The notes under the pieces: model-generated | Database searches by the model: none | Seen by the model: the letters and a program-made list of their open reading frames with translations, nothing else | Told to the model about the DNA's origin: nothing | Part shown: one piece after another, positions 22,386 to 34,531 of the stretch | Position numbering within the stretch: the first letter of the stretch is position 1 | How the letters are laid out: each line of letters opens with the position of its first letter | Program-made: the position numbers and the translations under genes | NCBI RefSeq assembly: GCF_034190915.1 | Contig: NW_026947486.1 | Span: 98,674,123 to 98,738,122, forward strand | Length of the DNA: 64,000 nucleotides | DNA from: Cavia porcellus | Lineage: Eukaryota; Chordata; Mammalia; Rodentia; Caviidae | Reading direction: 5' to 3'

Positions 22386-24060
22386 TGATCATTTTTTATT
22401 TAAACAAAAAAATAATTAAAAATGGTAGAAACACTTTTAGTTCACTGAAGTTCAGGCTAGTTTCTGGCTGTGAAACTGAACCTGATTTATTCAGCTCAAA
22501 CCATACTGTGTTCCTCCCGCTGGCTTGAGCTTGGCTTCCTGCCCTCCTGCCACTTTGAACTTGGCAAGCTCACTCTGACACTGGTAGTTACTAGCTGGAG
22601 CTGAGCCACAGTGCTCTGAGTTCTGAGCTCAGTTGTCCTCTCTTCAAGATGGCTACCTGGCAATTGACATCTCATAGAGGATGTATGAAGCGAAATAACT
22701 CATTAGTCACTGCAGCGCGCTGTATTTCCTGCTCCACTCCACTGGTGCATTTCTCCGTGTAAGCCTCTGAGGTCTCTAGTTGTCACCGTGCACCTACAGG
22801 TTCCTGTGGACCCTCTCATGCAGTGCGTCCAGGCTGAGGGAGAACGTGCTGCCTGCTAGCTTTTCCTTTTTCATTGAAATCTCTCTCTTCACTCTCCCTG
22901 AGGGCTCTAACTCTTGCTTCAGTTCCTTCTCGGGTCCCAGAGACCTACTTCCATACTACTCAGCTTCCTCATGTGGTTATATTCCAGTATCTGGACACCA
23001 AATCTTGGAGAAACACTTTCTCTACTGCTCATCACTCCACCATCTTCCCAGAAGTGTGCTGCTCATGTATTTTCTTTAAAAATCATTGGAGCATGTTCAG
23101 GTTACAAATGAGGATTCTGTGTTCTGAACACTGCCCTTTCATTCTGTGAGAGTGAAGTGCTAGATCATTTTCAGAACCATAATGCTGTGAGTAGCATATA
23201 TACTTTTTCAATGTAGGCTTAATGTAGTTTCTCAAGAATTCTTTTTGTTAAATAAAGTAAGAAGATTTCCATAGTTTTTCTCTACAAAAATTAGAATTGC
23301 ACAAGGTCATAATTTTAGGGACAAGAATTGGCTTGAATGTTCTATTCCTCCTGCAACACCAAGGGTCTTTCTGTGCACAAGTGCCAAATGTACCTTATTG
23401 GCTCAATTGCTATCCGAGTGGCCTAAATAACAACCAGGGCTTGCATGTTAGTAATCTTGCATCTACCTTTAGACACTCAACATTAGATATCAATTATTGT
23501 GAAATATTTGATAATTTGCAAAATAAGAAAAACCCTGAATGGCCTAATTGCTGAGGGTAACTTGATCCTTTAAGTTATATAATGGATATTTCCTTTTGAT
23601 AGCTGTGGTTTATGACTTTGCTTATTAGTGATGTTCTGATTTTCTTCATATTGGCTTGAATAATTTGTGCATCCAATGTTGAAGTGAATTAATGACTCCT
23701 GTATTGACGGAAGAGTAGTCACCTCCTTTTCATTTAGATAAGTGAATACTCACTGCTGGCATGTGGATTTACTTTATTCGTGTTGTTGCCTCTTTGAGGA
23801 ATGCAGACTTTATGATTTTTCACTGTAAGCAAGTTCAGCATTCCTAATTTCTCTATACCTTAGATAATATCAAAGATTGGAAAGAAGTCATTTTGAATGA
23901 CAGAGTCTCGATTGCCAAATAATAATAGATCACCAAATTTGTACAGTAGTTAAAGAATTATATTTTATTTCATTTATAGTCCTCAGGGATCTATTATAAT
24001 TTTTTTAGGAAAATGATTTGATACATGAATTGCATGAAGAAAGAGGCCTGAATATTTTCC
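22386..24060. other. Unassigned, no gene seen
   Basis: 22.44-23.08 kb is GC-richer with CTCAAGATGGCT-like and CCACCATCTTCCC motifs, which could be an antisense L1 5' UTR, but I cannot prove it. The rest is AT-rich without recognised elements. Confidence 0.35.
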
Positions 24061-24069
24061 ATTGCTTTT

Positions 24070-25130
24070 TAAAATTTTTTTTAAAATTTTATTTAAAGAG
24101 AAAAAAAAAACAGAAAAAGGGTACAAGTAATACAGAATTTCAAAAAAAAACAGTAAGAATTCACTAGTTAATAGATTACATATTGTCATCTTAGAAGTAG
24201 TTGTTCAAATTGCAAAATTAAAGCATACAATGTGGATATCCAAACAGTGAGACTGCAAACAGTACTGTTCAATGATCAAAAAAAAAACTCAGTAATATGG
24301 TGATCTATTTTATACACTTAAATGTACATGAAGTTGTATCCTTTAGAGCACTTTCTTTTCCTCTCTTCCTCTATAATTGTATAATAACAAGTATACATTT
24401 TGTGTTTTATTACTCCCACAGTTCTTATTACTTTTTTTGAAGAGAAGAAAGCCAATTGTGACAACACAGGGTCAGTCAAATCAAAAGGATGGACATAGTA
24501 TATGATGTAAAAACAGAATGCAAGGTGATCAACAATGTTCACCATAATGCCTCTTGCTATCTTAAAAAGAATTGCCTATATTATCAGGTATAATAAAATT
24601 GAACAAAAGAGTACAGAGCAAAACCAATAAAACTGAAACACTGGAGACATTGCAGAACTTCAAATGAAGATAATAGTCAAACCAGAATGGACATCATAGT
24701 GAATCTTACTGTCTTCAAAGTAGTTGCCCATACCCTCAAACTTTATACTATCAAGCAAAACAGAATAAAGTCAGTCAAAACAAGATGGTGAGAGCAATAT
24801 AGGACTTCAAATCAAGTTAATAGGAAATAAAAGTGGTTACTATAATATATCCTGTTTTTTATTTATTTTCCCTTAATTAAAAAATAAAAAAGGAGATTGA
24901 GATAAAAGAGGACATAGCCACACAACCAATTTTCAACTTATTTTTTAATTAATTTCTGTTGTACTTCACCAAATCAGTCATAATATTTATATATCAGTGT
25001 TGATATTGCTGTTCTTCAGTAACAAACAATTAAATAGCACTGAAACACATTTCAAAGTTTTACTATAGCCATAATTGTTTTTGGCATATTAATGTTAATA
25101 ATCAGTATCAAAATCAGAACATCATAAATC
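24070..25130 (-). mobile_element. L1 3' UTR with AT-rich ~150-bp unit array
   Basis: Reverse complement of 38.6-39.75 kb. The terminal part (GGGTACAAGTAATACAGAAT, CAGTAAGAATTCACTAGTTA, AAACAGTGAGACTGCAAACA) mirrors 39.57-39.71 kb base by base with few changes. It is followed by repeated units whose core reads TCACCATAATGCC, ACATCATAGTGAATCT and GTTACTATAATATATCC. Confidence 0.8.
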
Positions 25131-25239
25131 CCAAAATTAGTTTACCATAATTTTTCAGGAGTACATTGTACTTTTACTGGACAAAATAAAACAGACTTCT
25201 CTGAGACACTCCTTGCAGAACATAAATAACAAAACCCTG

Positions 25240-25760
25240 TTATGGATTAAAAACTGGTGGTCAATTTAACATCCAATGAATTAAATCAGCATGGTGCTGA
25301 GTGTAGATAGCCCACCTGAAGAAAGTCTCCAGCATATAAAAGACACCTGGAGAGGAAGAGTGTCGCATTATGGGTTCTCCTAAGTGTTGCTGTTTGGAGC
25401 TGCTAGTTCTCCTGGAGGAGGTTATCATGGTTAGCTTCCCATATATGAATTCAGCCCTTATCATTGGAGGAACTCAGGAGCTTGTTGCTGCGAGTGGCTG
25501 TGGTTCACTTTGGGGGAGCTCTGGTCCTTACTTGGAGCTTCATTTCCTGTCTCTGGAGGGGAAGATGATGTGCTGCTTAAACACCAGGCAAAGTTCGTCA
25601 TGATGGATTCCTGGTGTGTACTCCAGTGTTCTCAATGCCAGACAAACTTGGGACTTAGTTGTCACTAAGGATGGCTGTGGTACTTTTCAAGGGAGCCCTG
25701 GCCCTTACTTTGAGTGTTGCTTCTTGACTCCAATGTAGAACCCTCAACCTACTAGCTCAG
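25240..25760 (-). repeat. GC-richer tandem block beside the 3' array
   Basis: GGCTGTGGTTCACTTTGGGG (about 25494) and GGCTGTGGTACTTTTCAAGG (about 25673) start related segments about 179 bp apart, each followed by GGAGC/CCCTGGTCCTTACTT-like sequence. Possibly a third type of L1 5' head. Strand is taken from the adjoining array. Confidence 0.4.
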
Positions 25761-26105
25761 ATCCTTCATTCCTTTGGAGTAGACTTTCCAGCTTCCACAG
25801 CTGCCCTTTGGGCCTTCGCAGCACAGATCCGTAAGACAGAGTTCCATGAGTCATTGTCATGGACTATAGGACTCCAGCTGGACTTGTGGCACACATTGTC
25901 ATGGGCTGTAGGTCTTCAGCTGGACTCATACAGGACATTGCTGTGTAACCCAGTGCCTCAGCTAGATTTTCTTGTGTCTCTAGTGTTGTGGGCAGATTTT
26001 CTTCACTTTTTTTACTTGGATGACCATCATAAAATAATGCTATAAATTATGCATCCTGTATATGATTGTTCTTGCAATCCCTGACCCCTTGCAATATCCT
26101 TGCAC
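25760..26105 (-). repeat. Interspersed family with 42-bp subrepeats, copy 2
   Basis: Three tandem 42-bp units begin at 25852, 25894 and 25936 (CATTGTCATGGACT, CATTGTCATGGGCT, CATTGCTGTG). The flanking GGATGACCATCATAAAATAA is shared with 9.88-9.93 kb. Confidence 0.65.
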
Positions 26106-26501
26106 TAAGACATAAACCCTTATTGTCCCATTTTTGAGATGAACTCTACTTCAGTTTAATGGAGCAGGCTTCTCATGAGCAGTGTCATTTTTAACTTTAA
26201 TTAGTACAGCTTTACAGTACATAATGATTGCATTCATTATAGGCAGTGGATAAATGTACTAACATATTTCTTTTTTCCTCTTCCAACCACCCTCTTTAAT
26301 TTTGTCAGTGTAATATCCATTGATTTACCTTATAAATTTTTACGGTTAATTATAGCATGTTATATTCAAAACCAGACTAATCTTCCAAAAATATATAAAA
26401 CACATATGATAATTGTACTATTTCAAAATACACTTTTATATATATTGTCTGTACTAGCTTACGATAAGTTTCTCCTGTATTCCATCATTTGTCTTTTATT
26501 T

Positions 26502-26503
<2 letters not shown>

Positions 26504-26533
<30 letters not shown>
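26504..26533. repeat. (AT)n microsatellite
   Basis: About 15 AT units. Confidence 0.95.
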
Positions 26534-26536
<3 letters not shown>

Positions 26537-26717
26537 TAAAGTTTTTGTATAAAAGAAATCATGTGATACTTAAGCTCATGTGTCTGACTTGTTTCTCTTA
26601 ATATTGTCTCAAGGTGCACACATTATCTTATAAATAAATTAAGTTCATCCTTCTTTACAGAAATTAAGAACTCCTTTATGTGTAAATACTACTTTTCTTT
26701 ATTCTTTCAATTCTTTA

Positions 26718-26873
26718 AAAATGGTTTTTGTCTTTTTGAGAGAGGGCCTCATGAAGCAGTTCAGGTTTGCCTTCAGCTCACTTTGTATCCCAGGCTGGTC
26801 TCAAACTCAACAATCCTCCTGCCTCAGCCTCCTGAGTGCTGGGATTATGAGCATGTGAAACCATGCTTGGCGT
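26718..26873 (-). repeat. B1-like SINE
   Basis: TTTTTGAGAGAGGGCCTC, TATCCCAGGCTGGTCTCAAA, CTGAGTGCTGGGATTATGAG, ACCATGCTTGGC. Confidence 0.9.
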
Positions 26874-27480
26874 ATCACTTTATTTCTTGATGAGTATGTG
26901 TATATAATTGTAATATGATGTCTTTAATACATTCAGGAAGATACCTGGATGAGAATATGTCCATTGAATGAAATTTCTATATGTAGTTCTCTTTGGAGTC
27001 TCCCTAATGACTTTCATAGTGATATAGTAGACACATTTCCAGCAACAATGTAGAAGGATTCTTTGTTCCCTGCAGCCTCACTTGCATTTGTTGTCATTTG
27101 ATTTCTTGGTGATAACCATGCTTTCTGGAGTAAACTAATCACAGTGTAGGCCTCATTTGTATCTCTTTACTGTTAAGACATGTGGGACATTTTCATGTCT
27201 TTATTGTCCATTTTTACTTTTGAGAAATGTCTATTTATTTCAGTGCCCTATTTTTTATTGTGATTTTTATTTTGGGGATCTACTATCTTTGGTTCCGCAT
27301 AGAGTCTAGATATTAATCATCTCTCTGAGAAGAAGCTTGCAAAAGTCTTTCTCCCACTTAAAAGTTGCCTTTTACTCTGTTATTTCCTGGCTGTGCATAA
27401 GCCTTTAAATTTGATACATTCCCTTATTTTAGATTATTGATGTTATTTCTTGTTCAAATGGATTTCCTTTTATATATTTT

Positions 27481-27865
27481 GTTTTTAAAGAGGATAAAAT
27501 TAAACATAACAAAACAGAACATTCAGATCATAAGATTTCAAAGACACAGACACAGATTTCAAAGCAAGACAACCGGAGACCTTCACTGTCTTTCATATTG
27601 TCTCTTGTTTTCTTCCAAATAGTCATCTGTATCTTCACATATAATGAGTTCATACAAAACAAAATTGTATAGAACTGATCAGAACAGGATAATGAAGGGA
27701 TTTTAGGTCTTCAAGACCAGACAATAAGGAAGTCAACAATGGCTCCCATAATGTTTCTCATTTTCTTCAAAATAGCTGTATGTACCTTCATGTATGTTGA
27801 AATTAAACAAAACAAACAAGCTAAAATCATTCTGAACAAAGAATAATATTATTGTTTGATTTCAC
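27481..27865 (-). mobile_element. AT-rich L1 3' UTR array fragment
   Basis: TTTTTAAAGAGGATAAAATT at the terminal side, then GGCTCCCATAATGTTTCTCA and TAATGAGTTCATACAAAACA, the rc of the unit motifs. Two to three units. Joined directly to the decayed L1 on its left. Confidence 0.68.
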
Positions 27866-30600
27866 ACCAGCCATGTGTCTGAAGAGTACATTAGTATGGT
27901 GACCATGGGCAGCTCACTTCCTATTCAAATGTCATTGTGACCTTAACTGTACTAGTGATGCCTTGTCTCTGTTATAAATGCACTTATCGTGTCTTTCTCT
28001 GGGGTGACACAATCCTCATCTTTCTCTCCATTGTGAAGGGGATCCTGTGGGGGAAGACTGAACTGAATAATTCCGTGGATTTTTCTTCTGATACTGGCAT
28101 TCAGGTGGTGGTCACAGGCACAGGGGTGTTGAAGGATGTCTTTGCAACTGCTTGAGTCTCAAGAGTCATGACCACAATGTAAGAAAAGTGCACCTCCTCT
28201 GAATTTGAAGTGGGACCTTGATCTTGGATCTCTTTCAGGAGTTCATGTCTAGGGCAGTACTGGCTCCTAGCTTCATCAGCCACGTGCTTGAGAACGTCTC
28301 ATCACTCTAGGGGGTGGTAAAGTGGTGCAAGTTCTTAGGGGTGACTCGCATTTGATTTAAAATGTTTTATTCTCTTTTATATGGCTTAAGGTGTTACAAT
28401 GGATTGTACTGCACACTTTCAGGAAAGGTCTATGATTGCAACAATGCAGATGTTATGTATAAAGCTAAAATTGATTTTGCTAATGTTTTGACAATGGGTA
28501 AAGATTACTTAAAGGCTCATACAGCCATTTTTCTCCTTTTTCAGGAAAGACTTTTCAAAATATTCTCATGTACTTTTAGAGAATTCAAGAGAGTACTTTG
28601 AAACATTATTAGTGAACATCCAACCACATGGGAATGTACCCATTGTCGATTTGGAGCATTTGTGGTTTATGTACCTTAATCACAGACTGCCAGGAACCTT
28701 TCATAGTGCAGCCCCTGAAATGCTCATAACCAGTCTCAGTGAATGAATTTCTACGTTATGTGATGTCCTCTGGTAATATTTCAATGAGCTCTTCTGAATT
28801 CTCTAGGCAAAGGCCTTATCACTATGATACAACACTAACAAGAAAAGGCCTCTAAAGTACGGTTTTGCTGATGGAAAATAAACTGAGCTATGTGATGCAC
28901 TCCATTTCCTGTGAATATGGGAATGCAGCGGTCACACAGAGTGGGAGAAACAGTAGATAAACCTCCTGATAAAATGTTTGTTCACAGGCACCATAACACA
29001 TGTTGAATGAACTGAATTTCTACCCTGCTCTCTCAGCCTCTCTGCTGGTTATTTTGCTGACAGGAATTACAGAAGTTACAAGTTCAGGGGAGAGGAGGGC
29101 TGCTCTGAACAGGAAAGACAGAATGGTACTTGACCTGTGTCCCCTTCTTCAGGGACTGACATCCTAGAGTGCGGAGGTGTGGTGGCTGTTAGTGCTTCAT
29201 GGTACAGGCCAACTCCTGGAGCCTGAACACAGGGGATCTTTGTGAAAAACTTGTGTCAGGCATTGTGTGTCCAAGGCAGTGTCTTCTGCCACTTCCCCAT
29301 GCCTGCTCTTCAGAAATGCATATTATCATTGTAGAAAGCACAGTAGCTTTATAGTGGAGCAGGACCTTATTTGTGTTCCATGTTCTTTAATTATGCAAGA
29401 CTTGGCTGCTTATAAATGCTTTCACTGTCTAGCTTTTCCTTGTATGGAATTGGGCTTTGAAAATAAACTTCAAGTTAAGGTGAATCTTGGATCTTTCATG
29501 ACACAGTGATCCGAGGTAATCTTTTGAGGAACATTTATTTTTTCTGGGCAACAATTACCCTGGTTGAGATTAGCAGGCAGCTTCTAAATGTGTAGTCAAT
29601 CATGTACTAAACTCTGCCAAAGGGACTAATGAAGGATAGCTGGCACTGAAGGAATGTTCCTCTAAGCATTCTACACAAGTGCACGTGAGTGCGTGAGCGC
29701 ACACACACACCCTTCTTTCTACCTGTGCAGATCTGTTCAAGTGCCTTGAAAAAGGTCACACAGAAAGTATACACCAGCAGTCATCATGGCATGGCGTAAG
29801 TGGGATCCAGGGAAGTAGTTCAGCATTCTCCATTGGCAGGCATTTTTGGTCAGCTATGAGGGCTGAAGACAGACAAGGCGGCTAGGGAAAATAGAAAAAT
29901 CAAGGTATATCATGTACAAGTACAAACTCCCCATGATGAATATAAGTATGTATATCTAAAATATACCAGTAACACTAATTTTAAAATATTGGGTGGTTTT
30001 GTTTTATGCACAAAGTGCAACACAAATATGACTCAGATTGAATCATTGAAATTATTACAGAGATACCCTAGCATTAATGCTCCTCAAAATACAATGTTTA
30101 ATTTCTAACACATTTATTTCATCATTCTAGAAACTTTCTGAAGCATTTGTGGAAGTCCTTTCTCTTGTGTGTTTCTCATTGTAAATCTGTATTTTTTTCC
30201 GTGTCCTCAGTCGCTGGAGAACATTTAACTTCTATGACACTTTGAGCTTTGGGTAGAGCCAGGTGTTTTAAGGCACCATATCTGCTAAATAAGTGTACTG
30301 ATTTTTCAGGGTAATGTTTTTTATGAGCCTGCCTTTCCTTTGGATGTCACTAAAAAACTGCATTCATCATATTTTATTACAATTCATAAAATACTCACTA
30401 AAAAAACACAAGGAAATGGTTCAGAAAATGATAAGAACAGTGCAATAGATGCACTCCACGTGAGAGGGAGGATTTTGAGGGGTTGACTGAAAATGCGTAT
30501 TTGGTATAACTACTTTGATTTAGCAGACCATATTCTTGATCCATCATTGCACATATGTAAGTCATGCTATTCTGGATTTCATTTAAAAAATTTAAAAGGC
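27866..30600. other. Unassigned, no gene seen
   Basis: No known repeat recognised. A 79-codon frame at 28362-28601 (with KVYDCNNADVMYKAK) has somewhat protein-like composition but no family I know. 29.69-29.71 kb holds a short CA run. Confidence 0.35.
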
Positions 30601-30619
30601 ACATCCTGATGTATCAGTC

Positions 30620-30960
30620 ACACAAGGAGGTGGGGCAGAGAAGTTTGAGAGTCACTAGCATAGGTTCTGATTGCAACAGCAGAAAAGAAGAGCAATGGGC
30701 TGTGAAGAGGTCTTGGCCCAATACAATGAAAGGGAGCATATGTGGTCCAGACCCAGTAGCCTGGGTTCCACTTATACCCCACTAAAAAGATGCCAGCTCT
30801 TCTCTCACTTGTTGCTCTCGTAGCTCACGTTGTCTCTGTATGTCTTCTATCAGAGTCAAATCTCCCAGCCTTGGACCATGAGTCAATCAGGAATTGTAGA
30901 AGCCTGTCCCTGTGATTGCATGAGTCTTTGGGTGGGGACATCCAGGCACAAATTATAACA
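30620..30960 (-). mobile_element. Partial solo LTR, ERVL/MaLR type
   Basis: On the minus strand it starts TGTTATAATTTGTGCC at 30960, followed by the ATGTCCCCACCCAAAGACTC block shared with the 13555-14040 and 42209-42663 LTRs. The other end fades near 30620 and lacks the U5-like part. Confidence 0.55.
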
Positions 30961-32800
30961 TCTCATACATGGGCTAATTTTTTTTTTGTGTGTGTGTGGG
31001 GCCTCTTTGTGGCTCTTGAAGAAGAGATCCCAACATCATCTTGAACTGGGAGAGAGGATCATCGAGGTACTGACCTTAATTTTTATTTTTCCTGGGGAAA
31101 TGTGATTCTGAAAGCAGAGTCAGGACCTGTGTGAGGCACAGTTATAGACAACTTGCCAATGATAACTTTGGTCCTGACTTCCATGACTGGAACAGGGAAT
31201 AAAGAAGTTGCATTAAATTAAATTAGGGAGGGATAGAGCATAGGGAGGTACTCAGGGGGGCCCAGTACTATCAGAGAAATGAATAAGTACAAGACTGTTC
31301 AGTGTCAGTCAGGCAGTCTGTCTATTAAGTGGCGGTTACAGAAGTTAGTATTTCACCCTAACACAGGGACCTGTTATTACTAGGACGACAGAAGCCCCGC
31401 TCTTCCTGTTGATTTCTTTTCAAAGGAATCGATTTCAAATCCTTCAGAAAGTACTCCTGACTCTTTGGAGATGCATGTATCACAGGTCAGCATTCACAAG
31501 TGTATTGACTTCCTCTGTCGTTAAAACTCTCAGACAGGGCCTATGATTAGGTATTAGAAAAAGTACTAAACTCTGCCTTGAACTTTTGCAATCAGGCACT
31601 TTAGGGGTATTCAGGATCACCCGATGGTTATGGGCTTGACCTCTCAGAAAATACCTTACTGTTGATGGATTTTAATATCCGCATATGGAAGTGGAGACAA
31701 TCAATTTGTTGAGATTCTATAGTTTTCTTAAATAAATTAAAGACCTAGTAAAGAAGCCTTCCAGTATCTGGGTAGATTTTGTGAGATGGAGAATATTGTT
31801 AATTTTGGTATCTGGGGTTCGGTGCACCCTGAAGACACATTTCTCTGCAGCTGAACTGTATGTGCTGCTGCTTTTGGTTTGCACAGACAGGCACAGCGCT
31901 GCTACAGCAGCAGTGTGAACTCTGCAGTTGGTAGCATGGTGCTAACAAGTTCTGATTTTGATGCCTACTGTCTCTATGATTGTGGGCAAGTTAATATTTT
32001 TTCCTGGGTCCTATTTTACCAGCAATCGCTTGCAAAAGGTTGGTTCTCTGGGCAGGGGAAGGTTAGCAGGGCCTTGAATTTGCCTCACTGACACAAGCAG
32101 GCCGGAGTACAGTGTCTGAGAAGAGAGAAAACTTGAGTCAAGGGAGGAAGGTCTCGACATGTGACTTGGGCTTTCTGGTGAAAGAGGTTATCTCTTAGAA
32201 AAGCCCTTTTTACAATTAAACTTTTAATTTTGCAATCATTCTAGACTCACATGTAGTTAAACAGAAATGCCCCATTATCAGTTACTTACTTTCTTAAATT
32301 GGCCACATTTTGCAAAACTGCACTCCACTGTTAGAGCTTCGTGATGAAATCGATCCAATCCACAGAGAGAACCATTTGCACCTGATGCCATCCTCATGCC
32401 TCTGTCCTGTCCTGTCCCACATGCTGTACTCCTGCTTCTCCCCCATCGGGTCCACATGGCTACATTTGGCTTGGGTACCTAGGCAGTCGTATCCTCTGTA
32501 TAGTTCTGCAATTGCTACTTTTCTCGCCTCAGAGACATTTCGTGGAGGATCATGCAAGTTCTTCTGTGTAACGGTACTGACCACTTGGATTGCTAAGCCA
32601 TACTCCATGGTATGCATGGCCAGCAAAAGGAAAAATTTACCTAACAAAGAACAATCCAGTATTTCTCAGCTTTTGATTATAAACCTAAACTGATATTATT
32701 ATTCAATTTCTTGTAGAATCACATTTGCTTATTTTTTTCTCCGTGAAGCAAAAATGTTTATTATGCAATTTCACGTATATAGGAATTTGGGGTAATATAG
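30961..32800. other. Unassigned, no gene seen
   Basis: No recognised repeat or exon. Opposed frames of 117 and 127 codons at 32.29-32.69 kb overlap on the two strands and show no domain. Confidence 0.35.
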
Positions 32801-32810
32801 TACAAAGAAG

Positions 32811-33400
32811 GGAGTTCTGAGCAGGCAAGCAGGTGCCATCGGTTCTGAGGCAGGGCGGCCTGACGAAAGTGCCTTGCACACCTTCCTCCGAGTCCAGCTA
32901 GTTTGGGACCCTTGCTCACCCCTCGAGAGGGAACTTTGTGGCTTCCGGGTGCACCAGAACAGCATGGTGCGTCCTGGGTATCCTGAGTGGGCCTGCAGGA
33001 GCCTCCCCAATTCTGGCCATGCTTGGAGGACTCTGGAGTTCTGAGCAGGCAAGTGGGTGCCATTGGTTCCAGTCTGGGAAGGCTGACTTAAGTGCCCAGT
33101 GCACCATCCTCCAAGTGCAGCTAGTTTGGCATCCTTGCTCAGCCCAGAGAGGGAACTTTGTGGCTTCCTGGTGCACTGGACCACTACAGCAGGTCCCAGG
33201 TGGGCCTAGGGCAGCCTCACCGCTACCGGCTGTGCTTGAAGGACTCTGGAGTTCTGGGTGAGTGGGCCCCATCAGTTCTGGGGGCTGAGCTTGGGCTGGC
33301 CTGCCCCACCACCGGTGACCCTCTCTCAATCCAGGGAGCTGGGTGGCCAGAGTCCTAGGAGCTGAGAGCATAGAAGATCTCCAAAGACCCTGGGGAAGCC
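32811..33400 (+). promoter_or_regulatory. L1 5' UTR of tandem monomers
   Basis: Units start with GGAGTTCTG at 32811, 33035 and 33248, i.e. 224 and 213 bp apart; the third diverges after about 30 bp. Shared motifs include TCCAAGTGCAGCTAGTTTGG-like and GAGAGGGAACTTTGTGGCTT. In mouse L1s, 5' monomers of about 200 bp act as internal promoters; by analogy these would be the promoter here. Position and GC content fit; activity is inference. Confidence 0.75.
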
Positions 33401-33412
33401 TTGGGCTAACAC

Positions 33413-34392
33413 TTGAAATTTGAAAAACAGAAATATAGGAAAATGAAAAAACGAAAAGACCAAATTACAATCTCAAAGCTCCAGCCCATCCATAAAAACT
33501 TAGGAGCAATGTACATGGAAGAAAATATACACCATACACTCGAAATACTGGGCATAATATCAACTGAAATAAAAAAGCAACTCTGGGAAGCCTTAAAGGA
33601 ATTCAAACTAGAAATAATCTCCCAGGTAAAAGAAGAGATGATAAAACAATGAAGGAGATGCTGAACATATATAAAGAAGACACAGTTAAAAAATTGGAGG
33701 AACTGAACAAAAACATATAATCCCTGGATGAGCAATATAAAAAACAAACAATACATAACGCAGACGCACAGAGATATACAGGAAATCAAATATTCCATTA
33801 AAAGCTGTAAAAACCATCTCAATGAAAGTGAAGATAGAATTTCAGACCTCAAAGACAAGATTGAAGCTAGTGAACAGGAAAGGAAAGATCTTTTAAAATA
33901 ACAAGGAATCAGCAAATAACAATTCAAAAACTGCAAGATGATGCAAAGAAAAAAAACATAAGATTGATAGGGATAAATGAAAAAGAAGGGGACAACATAA
34001 AGGATATCAAGAGGATATTTTGAGAAGTAATAGCTGAAAATTTCCCAATCATGAGATTGGAAACCGACATCAGGATCAGTGAAGCATATAGAACTCCAAA
34101 TAGTCATAACCAAAATAAAACTACACCCAGACATATAATAATCACCATCCCAGAAATCCAACATAAGAATAGAATATTAAAAGCTATCAGAGAGAAAAGA
34201 CAGATCACTTACAAAGGAAAACCTATCCAAATCACGGCAGACTTCTCAGCACAAACAATAAAGTCAAGAAGAGCATGGAGTGAAGTATTCCAGATCCTAA
34301 AGGAAAATGATTTACAACCTAGACTGATGAACCCTGAAAAACTGTCATTCAAAATAGATGGAGAAATAAGATACTTCCATGACAAAGAATAG
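33413..34392 (+). pseudogene. L1 ORF1 (RNA-binding chaperone), broken
   Basis: ORF1 protein trimerises by a coiled coil and packages L1 RNA. The first open part (33413-33652) is Lys/Glu-rich and helical. A TGA at 33650-33652 and more stops break the coiled-coil part. The last part (34051-34392) is open and holds the end of the RRM and the C-terminal domain: RTPNSHNQNKTTPRHIII, then SRRAWSEVFQILKEND and LQPRLMNPEKLSFKIDGE, closing at TAG 34390-34392. The true start codon is not certain. Confidence 0.85.
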
Positions 34393-34531
34393 CTGAAGAA
34401 TTTCATGATCACCAAACCAACCCTGCAAAGAATATTGAAAGTCAATTTAGATACACTTAGGAAAAAACCACTAAGCAAAGCAGACAATTAAATAGAACAG
34501 AAAGATAAAGATACAACAGCAGAAAGATAAC

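Larger units (their letters stand above)
26200..27480 (-). mobile_element. Old L1, ORF2 C-terminus and 3' end
   Basis: Antisense to the last part of L1 ORF2. CCAGCAACAATGTAGAAGGA, TTTGAGAAATGTCTATTTAT, AGATATTAATCATCTCTC, TTTCTCCCACTTAAAAGTTG and GCATAAGCCTTTAAATTTGA are diagnostic of this region in ancient mammalian L1s. Fully decayed. A B1 and an (AT)n tract have inserted or grown in it. Confidence 0.78.

Noticed and set aside
28362..28601. Small gene or processed pseudogene (79 codons)
   Set aside because: Composition is mildly protein-like but no family is recognised and there is no poly(A) or splice structure. Left as unassigned.
33406..34164. Longest open frame in the window (252 codons, minus strand)
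   Set aside because: It is exactly antisense to L1 ORF1. Lys/Glu/Ile-rich sense sequence gives Phe/Leu/Ser-rich antisense with few stops, so length is expected. No signal, domain or promoter.
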